DNA of 6,131 bases from Anaerolineae bacterium (GTDB lineage Bacteria > Chloroflexota > Anaerolineae > JADYZS01), in NCBI GenBank assembly GCA_020853075.1, contig JADYZS010000085.1:1-6131 (forward strand). Reading direction: 5' to 3'. This document shows, one piece after another, positions 1 to 6,131 of this stretch. Each line of letters opens with the position of its first letter. Position 1 is the stretch's first letter. The notes beneath the pieces were generated by a model, which did not search any database, was not told the DNA's origin, and was given only the letters and a program-made list of their open reading frames with translations. Position numbers and translations under genes: made by a program.

Positions 1-1127
1 AGAAGTGCCTGGGTGTAATCCCCTTCGGTCAGATAGAGGGCGACGTCGCGCGGGATACGGAGGAAACGGGCGGGCGCAGACCAAAGGGGGTGCCCCGAAC
101 TTGCGCTGAGAAGCAACAAGACTCCGAGCACCACCATGGCCGCGCCGGCTAGCACCCAGCGCGCCGCGCGGGGGAGGTTAGCAGGAGTAGCATCCCCCCT
201 CACCCCGACCCTCTCCCCGCTGGGGAGAGGGAGAGCGCGCTCCTCGACCCTCTCCCCGGAGGGGAGAGGGTAGGGTGAGGGGAGAGTGCTCTCTTCCGGT
301 AGGCCAGTCCTAGAAATACCTGTTTCGGCCCCGCGGCGCCCACTCCATGCCAGGAAGATGCCGATGAACGCGATAGGGATGGCGACCAGCGCGGTCAGTT
401 TGCTGAAAACCGCGAGCGCAGCCCACAGCATCACCTCAGCAGCGCGGGCCGGTGTGAACCCCCTGCGCAGCAGGCGAATCGTGCGCCACACCACCACAGA
501 GACCAACAGTTCTGCCAGGTTGTCGTTGCTCACCATGCTCATCAGGAAGGTGTTCATCGGCAGCAGCGCGACGAAGGCGGGGACGGCCAGGCGCAGGGAA
601 GGGTCTTCCGGAAAGAGTTCCGCCGCGCCGCGATAAACGACGATAAGGGTCAGGAGTCCTATGAGCAGGGAATAGAAGCGCATGGCATAGAGGTCTAGTT
701 GCACGTCGTTTCCCGGCGCAAGGAGAGCGGCCACCGCTGCTCCCACGTAATAGAGCGGGGGCTGGTGCACCTGGTGGGCGAAATCGCCCGGCCACACCTC
801 CTCAAAGGTGCGCGGTGGTTGACCGGGATCATAGTCGTAGTAGGCGAAGCCCAAGCGCCAGAAATCATGCGCCGCCATAGAGCGCAAGACGTCGGCCTGA
901 AGGGTGGGCGACACATCGCGCAGGGTCACCAGGCGACGATGATCGGCGATGAGCCGCGCGTATTCCAAATGGCGCGGCTCGTCGGGCCCCTGCCAGGGCG
1001 GGACGATGGCAAGATACAGGAACCCGCGCACCAGGCTCAAAGCCACAAGCAACGCCAAAGGCCCCAGCGTTCCGATGAATGGCCGGGGGACCACGCGGGG
1101 CGCGGGGGAGGCTTCGGTCACATTCAT
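1..1127 (-). CDS. Multi-pass membrane glycosyltransferase-like protein (GT-C fold, GT39/DUF2142-like), C-terminus cut by window edge
   Basis: The minus frame is open from an ATG at 1127 to base 1, giving 375 codons with no stop, so the C-terminus is missing. The first hydrophobic helix (about residues 17-42) is followed by a loop with PPWQGPDEP, carrying D49 and E50, then HLEYA. This is the acidic first-loop pattern of GT-C enzymes, which transfer sugars from polyprenyl-phosphate donors on the outer face of the membrane. HQPPLYY (121-127), SNDNLAELL (200-208) and the KLTAL helix (243-247) are also typical of these proteins in environmental bacteria. Further hydrophobic segments lie near 124-137, 150-165, 178-198, 204-214, 232-261 and 324-342. 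Residues about 282-311 are encoded by a repeat element. The start follows the glgA stop by 46 bases. It has no clear Shine-Dalgarno site close by (GGAGAGG lies about 30 bases upstream), but no usual upstream in-frame start exists. The membrane class is well supported; donor and acceptor are unknown. Confidence 0.82.
   Translation of the reverse strand, partial: MNVTEASPAPRVVPRPFIGTLGPLALLVALSLVRGFLYLAIVPPWQGPDEPRHLEYARLIADHRRLVTLRDVSPTLQADVLRSMAAHDFWRLGFAYYDYDPGQPPRTFEEVWPGDFAHQVHQPPLYYVGAAVAALLAPGNDVQLDLYAMRFYSLLIGLLTLIVVYRGAAELFPEDPSLRLAVPAFVALLPMNTFLMSMVSNDNLAELLVSVVVWRTIRLLRRGFTPARAAEVMLWAALAVFSKLTALVAIPIAFIGIFLAWSGRRGAETGISRTGLPEESTLPSPYPLPSGERVEERALPLPSGERVGVRGDATPANLPRAARWVLAGAAMVVLGVLLLLSASSGHPLWSAPARFLRIPRDVALYLTEGDYTQAL
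196..282. repeat. 87-bp REP-like double-hairpin element inside the membrane glycosyltransferase gene
   Basis: Two copies of a 10-bp stem with a 3-base loop (CCCTCTCCCC, NNN, GGGGAGAGGG) lie at 209-231 and 248-270. They are enclosed by an outer inverted pair, CCCCTCACCC at 196-205 and GGGTGAGGGG at 273-282. The whole unit therefore looks like a paired REP/BIME or small MITE-like palindrome. It is 87 bases (29 codons), so the reading frame of the host gene is kept. It adds a peptide in which PLPSGERV occurs twice (residues 287-294 and 300-307). It falls in a hydrophilic loop between membrane helices. Sequences of this CCCTCTCCCC style are common dispersed repeats in bacterial genomes (general knowledge); whether this genome has other copies cannot be seen here. 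Confidence 0.8.
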
Positions 1128-1173
1128 CGCCGCGCCACTTCGCGAAACACCGATTTCCTCTCCGCGTCCAATT

Positions 1174-2688
1174 CTACCGCCCGTCGCGGGCGGCCTCGTA
1201 TTCCTCCAAAGGGCGGGCCGGAGCCCTCGTCGCCAGGGCGCGATAGTAGAGATCCACGTATTTACGCGCCGACGCGCTCCACGAGAAATCCGCGCTCATG
1301 CCACGCAATTGCAACTGTTGCCACACGCCCCGATGCCGGTAAGTTTCCGCGGCCCGCACCAGAGCCGTATAGAGGGCCATGGAATCGTAGGGCACGAAAG
1401 TAAAGCCGTTCCCCTCGCCGGTGACAGGGTTGAAGTCCTTCACCGTATCGGCCAGACCGCCCGTGGCCCGCACGACCGGCACGCTGCCGTAGCGCATGGC
1501 GATCATCTGCCCCAGGCCGCAAGGTTCGTAGCGGGAAGGCATGAGGAACATGTCGGAGCCGGCGTAGATGCGTTGCGCCAACGGCGTGTTAAATGTGAGA
1601 AAGACGGCAACCTGCTGCGGATAGCGCGCGGCCAGGCCCTGGAACAACTCGTGATACCGTTGTTCGCCCGTGCCTAAGAGGACGAATTGCACGTCCAGGT
1701 TACGCACGAGGGGGTCTATGATGGCGCTAATCAGGTCAAACCCTTTCTGATCGGCCAGGCGTGAGATGGCTCCAATGAGCGGCACGTCGGGCTGCTCAGC
1801 CAACTTCGCTTCCCTCTGCAATGCGGCCTTGTTCGCGGCCCGCTTCTCAAGGGAGTGGATGTCAAAGTGGGCAGCGATGTAGGAGTCGCTGGCCGGGTTC
1901 AGCACCGCCGTGTCAATGCCGTTCAGGATGCCGAAGAGGCGGTCACGCCGGTCTTGTAGAATAGGGTCTAACCCCTCGCCCAACTCTTTTGTGAGAATCT
2001 CCTGAGCGTACGTCTCGCTAACGGTGTTCACGATGTCGGCGAAGAGGATGCCCCGCGCCATCATATCCACCACCTCATTAATGTGAGGGGCCACGTCAGG
2101 ATGCGCAATGAAGCCGTGGTCGGCCAGGCCCGCGATCTCCAACACGCGATAGCCAAAGATACCCTGGTAGGCCAGGTTGTGAATGGTGTAAATGGTGGCG
2201 GTGTGGCTCCAGAGGGGGTCGTTGGCGTAGATCGTTTTGAGCCAGTTGGCGACGATAGCGGTATGCCAGTCGTTGAGGTGGATCACGTCGGGAACCCAGT
2301 TCAACTGCCGGCACATCTCCAGCGAGGCGCGCGAGAAGAAAATAAACCTGTCGGCGTCGTCAGGGTACATGTAGATGCTGTCCCGGTCGTAATACTTGGC
2401 GTTTTCAATGAAATAGACGGGCACGCCATCAATGGCTCCTTGAAGGAGAGTAGCAGGCTCAGCGCTGTTGTCCATCGGCACCGAGAAGTGGCCAGTGGCG
2501 GGAGTCAGGCCAAACTTCTCAATGCTCACGCGGCCATAGCGCGGCATCGCCACGCGGATATCGTGTCCCAGCGCGTGAATCGCCTTGGGCAATGCCCCGG
2601 CGACATCGGCCAGGCCGCCGGTCTTGGCGAACGGCACAACCTCGGCAGAAAGGAAAAGCACTTTGAGCGGCGTTTGATTATCTATCAT
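1174..2688 (-). CDS. glgA: Glycogen synthase (ADP-glucose type, GT5)
   Basis: GlgA transfers glucose from ADP-glucose to the non-reducing end of a growing alpha-1,4-glucan, the elongation step of cytoplasmic glycogen synthesis. The 504-residue product is near the usual family length of about 480. The GT5 starch-synthase catalytic domain comes first: LSAEVVPFAKTGGLADV holds the KTGGL nucleotide-sugar loop (K22-L26), and HLNDWHT lies at 137-143. The GT1-type C-terminal domain follows, with GAISRLADQKG (R310 and K315 at the positions of the essential Arg/Lys pair), RYEPCGLGQ (E388, the expected catalytic-site Glu) and a second TGGL at 409-412. No key residue is missing. The ATG at 2688 is chosen because GAGGA lies five bases upstream and homology begins at once. 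An open extension to a TTG at 2790 adds 34 residues with no family resemblance. The tail after about residue 486 looks unstructured. No other glycogen gene is visible in the window. Confidence 0.96.
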   Translation of the reverse strand: MIDNQTPLKVLFLSAEVVPFAKTGGLADVAGALPKAIHALGHDIRVAMPRYGRVSIEKFGLTPATGHFSVPMDNSAEPATLLQGAIDGVPVYFIENAKYYDRDSIYMYPDDADRFIFFSRASLEMCRQLNWVPDVIHLNDWHTAIVANWLKTIYANDPLWSHTATIYTIHNLAYQGIFGYRVLEIAGLADHGFIAHPDVAPHINEVVDMMARGILFADIVNTVSETYAQEILTKELGEGLDPILQDRRDRLFGILNGIDTAVLNPASDSYIAAHFDIHSLEKRAANKAALQREAKLAEQPDVPLIGAISRLADQKGFDLISAIIDPLVRNLDVQFVLLGTGEQRYHELFQGLAARYPQQVAVFLTFNTPLAQRIYAGSDMFLMPSRYEPCGLGQMIAMRYGSVPVVRATGGLADTVKDFNPVTGEGNGFTFVPYDSMALYTALVRAAETYRHRGVWQQLQLRGMSADFSWSASARKYVDLYYRALATRAPARPLEEYEAARDGR

Positions 2689-2693
2689 GATAG

Positions 2694-2698
2694 TCCTC
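2694..2698 (-). promoter_or_regulatory. Shine-Dalgarno site of glgA
   Basis: GAGGA on the minus strand, five bases before the ATG at 2688. It decides the glgA start in favour of this codon over the upstream in-frame TTG at 2790. Confidence 0.75.
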
Positions 2699-2761
2699 AA
2701 GTAACATAGAGCATACGACAGGACGCCGCTGGTTTCTCCTGCCTCCGGCGGCGCGGCAGAT

Positions 2762-2790
2762 ATGCTAACATAGATGAACGGGAATGGCAA
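2762..2790 (-). promoter_or_regulatory. Candidate sigma70-type promoter for glgA
   Basis: On the minus strand TTGCCA (2785-2790, five of six bases match TTGACA) is separated by exactly 17 bases from TAGCAT (2762-2767, four of six match TATAAT). It lies just past the hairpin that ends mfd and would give a leader of roughly 65 bases before the glgA ATG. In this leader CGCCGC and GCGGCG (plus-strand 2724-2729 and 2748-2753) could pair as a weak stem. The match is only moderate and rests on consensus resemblance alone. Confidence 0.35.
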
Positions 2791-2797
2791 ATCATAT

Positions 2798-2830
2798 AAT
2801 CCCTAAGGGTCTTCAAGACCCTTAGGGATT
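2798..2830 (-). terminator. Perfect 16-bp inverted repeat at the end of mfd, likely transcription terminator
   Basis: Arms AATCCCTAAGGGTCTT (2798-2813) and AAGACCCTTAGGGATT (2815-2830) are perfectly complementary with one central base, which opens to a short loop when folded. The right arm overlaps the last two bases of the mfd stop codon as read on the minus strand. Downstream on that strand the sequence is AT-rich (ATATGATTT) but has no clean run of T, so intrinsic termination is plausible rather than certain. On the plus strand no T-tract follows. Each arm also contains its own small near-palindrome (CCCTAAGGG), which makes a dispersed repeat an alternative reading. Confidence 0.6.
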
Positions 2831-5800
2831 AGGCCGCCGTCCTCCCCCAGATCTCCAGCACGCGCAGGAGCTCCTTCCGCCAGTCCACGCCGCCGGAGAA
2901 AGGAATGAGCACCTGCCGTCGCCCAACGCGCACGCCCGGCCCCAACCGCTGCTGAAGTTGCGCGCGATCCGTCGTCTCTAACGCGTCGGTGCGAAGCGCC
3001 AGTTGTTCATCTTCCCGTCCGATAGCGTTCACCCCGGCCCGGATGGCTAATGCCTTCACCTGGAGCACGTAGAGGAGGTCTTCTACCTGTGGCGGCGGCG
3101 GGCCAAAGCGGTCACGCAATTCCTGGCCCATCTCTGTGACTTGCTGAAGGGTCGTGAGGCCGGCCATGCGGCGGTAGAGTTGTAGCCGCAAGGGTGGCTC
3201 TGCGACGTAAGTCTCCGGGATAGACGCGGCCAGGGGGAGTTCCAGTGATACGGTGGGAGCCAACGGGTCCGAAAGAGGTTCTCCGGCAACCGCTCCTTGC
3301 CCGTTCCTGGTGGCAGACCGGCTCTTGCCGTCCTGCCGCAGTTCCTGCACCGCCTGGGCGAGAAGGCGGCAATAGAGGTCAAAGCCGACGGCGGCGATGT
3401 GGCCGTGTTGGCGCGCGCCCAGAAGTTCGCCCGCGCCGCGTATCTCCAGGTCGCTCATGGCAATACGGAAGCCTGCCCCCAGTTCGCTCGCCTCCAGGAT
3501 GCTTTCCAGGCGACGGCGAGCCGTGGGGGAAAGGCTCTGGCCGGGGCTGTAGAGGAGATAGCAGTAGGCACGGACAGCACTCCGCCCCACGCGCCCGCGC
3601 AACTGATAGATCTGTGCCAGGCCGAATTTATCCGCCTGGTTGATGATGATGGTGTTCGCGTTGGGGATGTCCAGACCGCTCTCAATGATGGACGTGCAGA
3701 CGAGGACATCCACCTCACCGTTGGCGAAGCGCATCATCACCCGTTCCAATTCGCGCTCCGGCATCTGGCCATGGGCGATGGCGAGGGTCGCCTCCGGCAC
3801 GATGCGGCGCAGGCGATGGGCGATGGAAGTGATTCCCAGCACGCGGTTGTGGACGAAGAAGACCTGGCCGTTGCGGTCTATTTCCCGCAAAATGGCCTGG
3901 CGCACCAGCATATCGTCAAACTCGGCCAGCGTCGTCTTGATGGGGAGGCGTTCCTCCGGCGGCGTGTTGATGGTGCTCAGGTCGCGCGCGCCGGTCAGGC
4001 TCATGTGGAGCGTGCGAGGGATAGGAGTCGCCGTAAGAGTCAGGACGTCCACCTCTTTGCGCAGTTGCTTCAGTCGCTCTTTGTGGGCTACGCCGAACCG
4101 CTGCTCCTCGTCCACGATGACGAGGCCCAAATCCTTGAACTGCACGTCCTTCTGGATGAGGCGGTGCGTGCCGACGACCAAATCCACCTTGCCCGACTTC
4201 AGCCCCTCCAACACCTTCTGCTGCTCGGACTTGGAGCGGAAGCGGGAGAGCATCTCAATATTGACAGGAAACGGCTTGAGCCGCTCGCCGAAGGTCTGGA
4301 AATGCTGTTGCGCCAAGACGGTAGTGGGGACGAGAACGGCAACTTGCTTGCCGTCACCGATGGCCTTGAAGGCAGCACGCAGCGCGACCTCCGTCTTGCC
4401 GTAACCGACGTCGCCGCAGATGAGGCGGTCCATCGGACGAGGCTGCTCCATGTCCCGCTTCACCTCGGCTACGGCGGTCAGTTGGTCTTCCGTCTCAAGG
4501 TAGGGGAAACTGGCCTCCAGCTCCTGCTGCCAGGGCGTATCGGGGCTGTAGGCGTGGCCGGGCGCGGCCTCTCGCTCGGCGTACAATTGCAGCAGGTCCT
4601 CGGCAATGTCGGCCACGGCGCGCCGGGCGCGGCTCTTCACCAGGCCCCAATCCGCCGTGCCCAGCCGGTGGAGAACGGGCGGGACGTCGGTCGCGCCCAC
4701 GTAGCGGCTCAAACGGTCGGCCTGGTGGATGGGCACGTAGAGGCGGTCACCCTGGGCGTAATCTACCTGCAAATATTCCCGTTCCAGGCCGTCGGTTGCC
4801 AGGCGCACGAGGCCACGGAACTGGCCGATGCCGTGCTCCAGATGCACCACGTAGTCATCGGGTTGCACGTCCGAGAAGAAGGTTTCCGGCGCGACGGGGC
4901 GCGGGCGCGCGGCGCGCCGCGGCTGGGGCTTCGTCCAGCCGAAAACCTCGGCATCGGTGAAGAGAGAGACCAGCACAGAGGGGTTCGCACCCCCGTTGGC
5001 GTCCGCTCCGTCAGGCCCCGTTTCTAATAGCCAACCTTCGGGCAGCACACCCTGGACGATGGTCACGCTGGCAGAGGGGGGGGGCTGCTTGATGGCATTG
5101 GTGAAGGCGGTGGGATGGCCTGCTTCCGTCAAGACGTCGGCCAGGCGCGAAGCCTGGCGCGAGACGATGACGATGTGCTCGCCGGACTTCCGCCGTTCCT
5201 CTGTATCGGCTACCAGGCGGCGTAGTTGCCCGCCATAGCGCGGCCCCGGCGTGAAGACGCGGCCCAGGCCGGAGGTCTCGGCCACAGGGTGGCCCTCAAG
5301 GTCTGAATAACCTAGCACGAGAGGCCGGTGCTCCTGGATTTGCTCCTTGAGTGTCTCCCAGGCGAAGAAGGGGGGCAGCGCACCCAACGGCAACTCGCCC
5401 GCGGCGTGCAGGTCGCGTTCCAGTTGGGCCGCCTGCGCCTCCAGGTCGGTCACCGACGCAGCCAGGTCTGCGCCCTCTTCTACAAGAAGAAGCCCGTTGG
5501 GTGGCAGGTAGTCCAAAGGGTTGGCTGGTTGCGACCAGAGATAGGGGAGGTAAAACTCGCTACCGCGGAACGTCTCGCCTCGGCTTAGACGCTCCCGTTC
5601 TTCTGCAAAGTCCTGGCGAGCCGCCGGGTGGCAGGGGCTCAAGTCCAGGGCGGCGAGCCGCTCCGCCGCGAGGGGGCCATGCTTGGGCAGCGCCTCGCTG
5701 GCCGAGCCGACGACGAGGGTTTGCACCTGCTCCTGCGTCCGCTGCGTGGCCGGGTCAAAGAGGCGGATGCTCTCCAATTCGTCGCCGAAGAATTCCAGAC

Positions 5801-6131
5801 GCGCCGGATAGGGGAGGCTGGCCGGCCAGATATCCAGGATACCCCCGCGCCGGCTGAAGGTCCCCGGCTCCTCTATCACGGCGGCGGGGTTATAGCCCAG
5901 GCCCAGCCAGTGGGTCAGGAGTTGGGTAAGGTTCACAATCTGGCCGCGGCGCAGCGTGCGCAGGCCCAGGCGGAGGTCCCGCAAGGGGAGGGTCTTCTGC
6001 ATCAGCGCCCGCGCCGAAGCGACGACAATAGGAGCGGGAGATGACGGCACATCTGAGCCTTGCTCTCGCACCTCGGCCAGGGCCAGGAGAGCGGCCAGGC
6101 GCGCCTGTTTCGTCTCTCGCGACCAGGGGAT
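2829..6131 (-). CDS. mfd: Transcription-repair coupling factor Mfd, N-terminus cut by window edge
   Basis: Mfd is an ATP-driven DNA translocase. It pushes stalled RNA polymerase off damaged template and recruits UvrA for nucleotide excision repair. The frame is open to the right edge (1100 codons visible, stop TAA at 2829-2831). By alignment of motifs with E. coli Mfd, about 50-90 N-terminal residues are outside; a GTG at 6071 is internal, not the start. Visible residues 90-130 show the UvrB-like module (TFSRRGGILDIWP, then ARLEFFGDE), keeping Arg, Arg and Phe at the places where E. coli Mfd contacts UvrA. The polymerase-interacting domain begins at DDYVVHLEHGIGQ (about 425). The translocase has Walker A GDVGYGKTE (K579), DEEQ (674-677), LTATPIPRTLH, and QLRGRVGR (from about 843). 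The C-terminal domain (about 975-1100) starts with LRLQLYRRM and includes DRFGPPP. A Pro/Arg-rich linker precedes the polymerase-interacting domain, and a loose 25-30-residue segment precedes the C-terminal domain. Its promoter is off-window. Confidence 0.97.
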   Translation of the reverse strand: MPWSRETKQARLAALLALAEVREQGSDVPSSPAPIVVASARALMQKTLPLRDLRLGLRTLRRGQIVNLTQLLTHWLGLGYNPAAVIEEPGTFSRRGGILDIWPASLPYPARLEFFGDELESIRLFDPATQRTQEQVQTLVVGSASEALPKHGPLAAERLAALDLSPCHPAARQDFAEERERLSRGETFRGSEFYLPYLWSQPANPLDYLPPNGLLLVEEGADLAASVTDLEAQAAQLERDLHAAGELPLGALPPFFAWETLKEQIQEHRPLVLGYSDLEGHPVAETSGLGRVFTPGPRYGGQLRRLVADTEERRKSGEHIVIVSRQASRLADVLTEAGHPTAFTNAIKQPPPSASVTIVQGVLPEGWLLETGPDGADANGGANPSVLVSLFTDAEVFGWTKPQPRRAARPRPVAPETFFSDVQPDDYVVHLEHGIGQFRGLVRLATDGLEREYLQVDYAQGDRLYVPIHQADRLSRYVGATDVPPVLHRLGTADWGLVKSRARRAVADIAEDLLQLYAEREAAPGHAYSPDTPWQQELEASFPYLETEDQLTAVAEVKRDMEQPRPMDRLICGDVGYGKTEVALRAAFKAIGDGKQVAVLVPTTVLAQQHFQTFGERLKPFPVNIEMLSRFRSKSEQQKVLEGLKSGKVDLVVGTHRLIQKDVQFKDLGLVIVDEEQRFGVAHKERLKQLRKEVDVLTLTATPIPRTLHMSLTGARDLSTINTPPEERLPIKTTLAEFDDMLVRQAILREIDRNGQVFFVHNRVLGITSIAHRLRRIVPEATLAIAHGQMPERELERVMMRFANGEVDVLVCTSIIESGLDIPNANTIIINQADKFGLAQIYQLRGRVGRSAVRAYCYLLYSPGQSLSPTARRRLESILEASELGAGFRIAMSDLEIRGAGELLGARQHGHIAAVGFDLYCRLLAQAVQELRQDGKSRSATRNGQGAVAGEPLSDPLAPTVSLELPLAASIPETYVAEPPLRLQLYRRMAGLTTLQQVTEMGQELRDRFGPPPPQVEDLLYVLQVKALAIRAGVNAIGREDEQLALRTDALETTDRAQLQQRLGPGVRVGRRQVLIPFSGGVDWRKELLRVLEIWGRTAA

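Noticed and set aside
209..270. Two direct repeat units as a possible minimal CRISPR array
   Set aside because: The units are themselves palindromes, spaced by only 16 bases, enclosed by an outer inverted pair and read through in frame. They fit a REP-type element, and no cas gene is present.
196..282. Possible frameshift or pseudogenisation of the membrane protein at the repeat
   Set aside because: Codon-by-codon translation stays open through the element, and the same frame gives a hydrophobic helix on the other side.
436..916. Short minus-strand open frames in other phases within the left gene
   Set aside because: They overlap the membrane glycosyltransferase frame, which shows hydrophobic helices and family motifs throughout, and their own products are arginine/proline-rich without recognisable features.
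1620..2620. Frequent word GGCCAGG/CCTGGCC across glgA and mfd
   Set aside because: Occurrences are irregularly spaced and mostly match favoured Leu-Ala and Ala-Gly codons, so codon preference is the simpler explanation.
4908..4921. 14-bp GC palindrome CGCGGCGCGCCGCG
   Set aside because: It lies in the Arg/Ala/Pro-rich linker of Mfd and is explained by GC-rich codons for those residues; no regulatory context.
3297..5027. Plus-strand open frame of 576 codons antisense to mfd
   Set aside because: It lies wholly opposite the conserved translocase and polymerase-interacting domains of mfd. Its product is low in family resemblance and rich in residues expected from the reverse complement of a GC-rich gene. 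It is a shadow frame.

Overview
This window carries three genes, all read leftwards on the minus strand, in the order mfd (cut by the right edge), glgA, and a multi-pass membrane protein of the GT-C glycosyltransferase type (cut by the left edge). They fill almost the whole window. The only gaps are about 140 bases between mfd and glgA and 46 bases between glgA and the membrane protein. No RNA gene, insertion sequence or CRISPR array was seen.

Right part (2829-6131): nearly all of the transcription-repair coupling factor Mfd, with UvrB-like N-terminal region, RNA polymerase-interacting domain, RecG-like translocase and C-terminal domain. About 50-90 N-terminal residues lie outside. A perfect 16-bp inverted repeat overlaps the mfd stop codon by two bases and probably ends the mfd transcript. 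Middle (1174-2688): a full-length glycogen synthase, GlgA (504 aa), with a good Shine-Dalgarno site and a plausible sigma70-type promoter in the gap. Left part (1-1127): a membrane protein with the extracytoplasmic Asp-Glu loop typical of dolichyl- or undecaprenyl-phosphate-sugar-dependent glycosyltransferases and DUF2142 proteins. Its frame stays open to the window edge, so it is easily missed when complete ORFs are sought. An 87-bp double-hairpin repeat sits in frame within it.

The organism is a bacterium with fairly GC-rich DNA. The style of the membrane glycosyltransferase, with a 'PPWQGPDEP..LEYA' loop followed by 'HQPPLYY', suggests Chloroflexota (Anaerolineae-like). This is a weak inference from remembered family resemblance, not a search result. 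The three genes do not form an obvious pathway: mfd is DNA-repair housekeeping, glgA is glycogen storage, and the third gene probably modifies lipids, polysaccharides or proteins at the membrane. glgA and the membrane protein may share a transcript.

I did not find a new multi-gene system. The most notable points are the repeat element translated inside the membrane protein, the nested inverted repeat at the end of mfd, and a run of nine C in the mfd coding strand.
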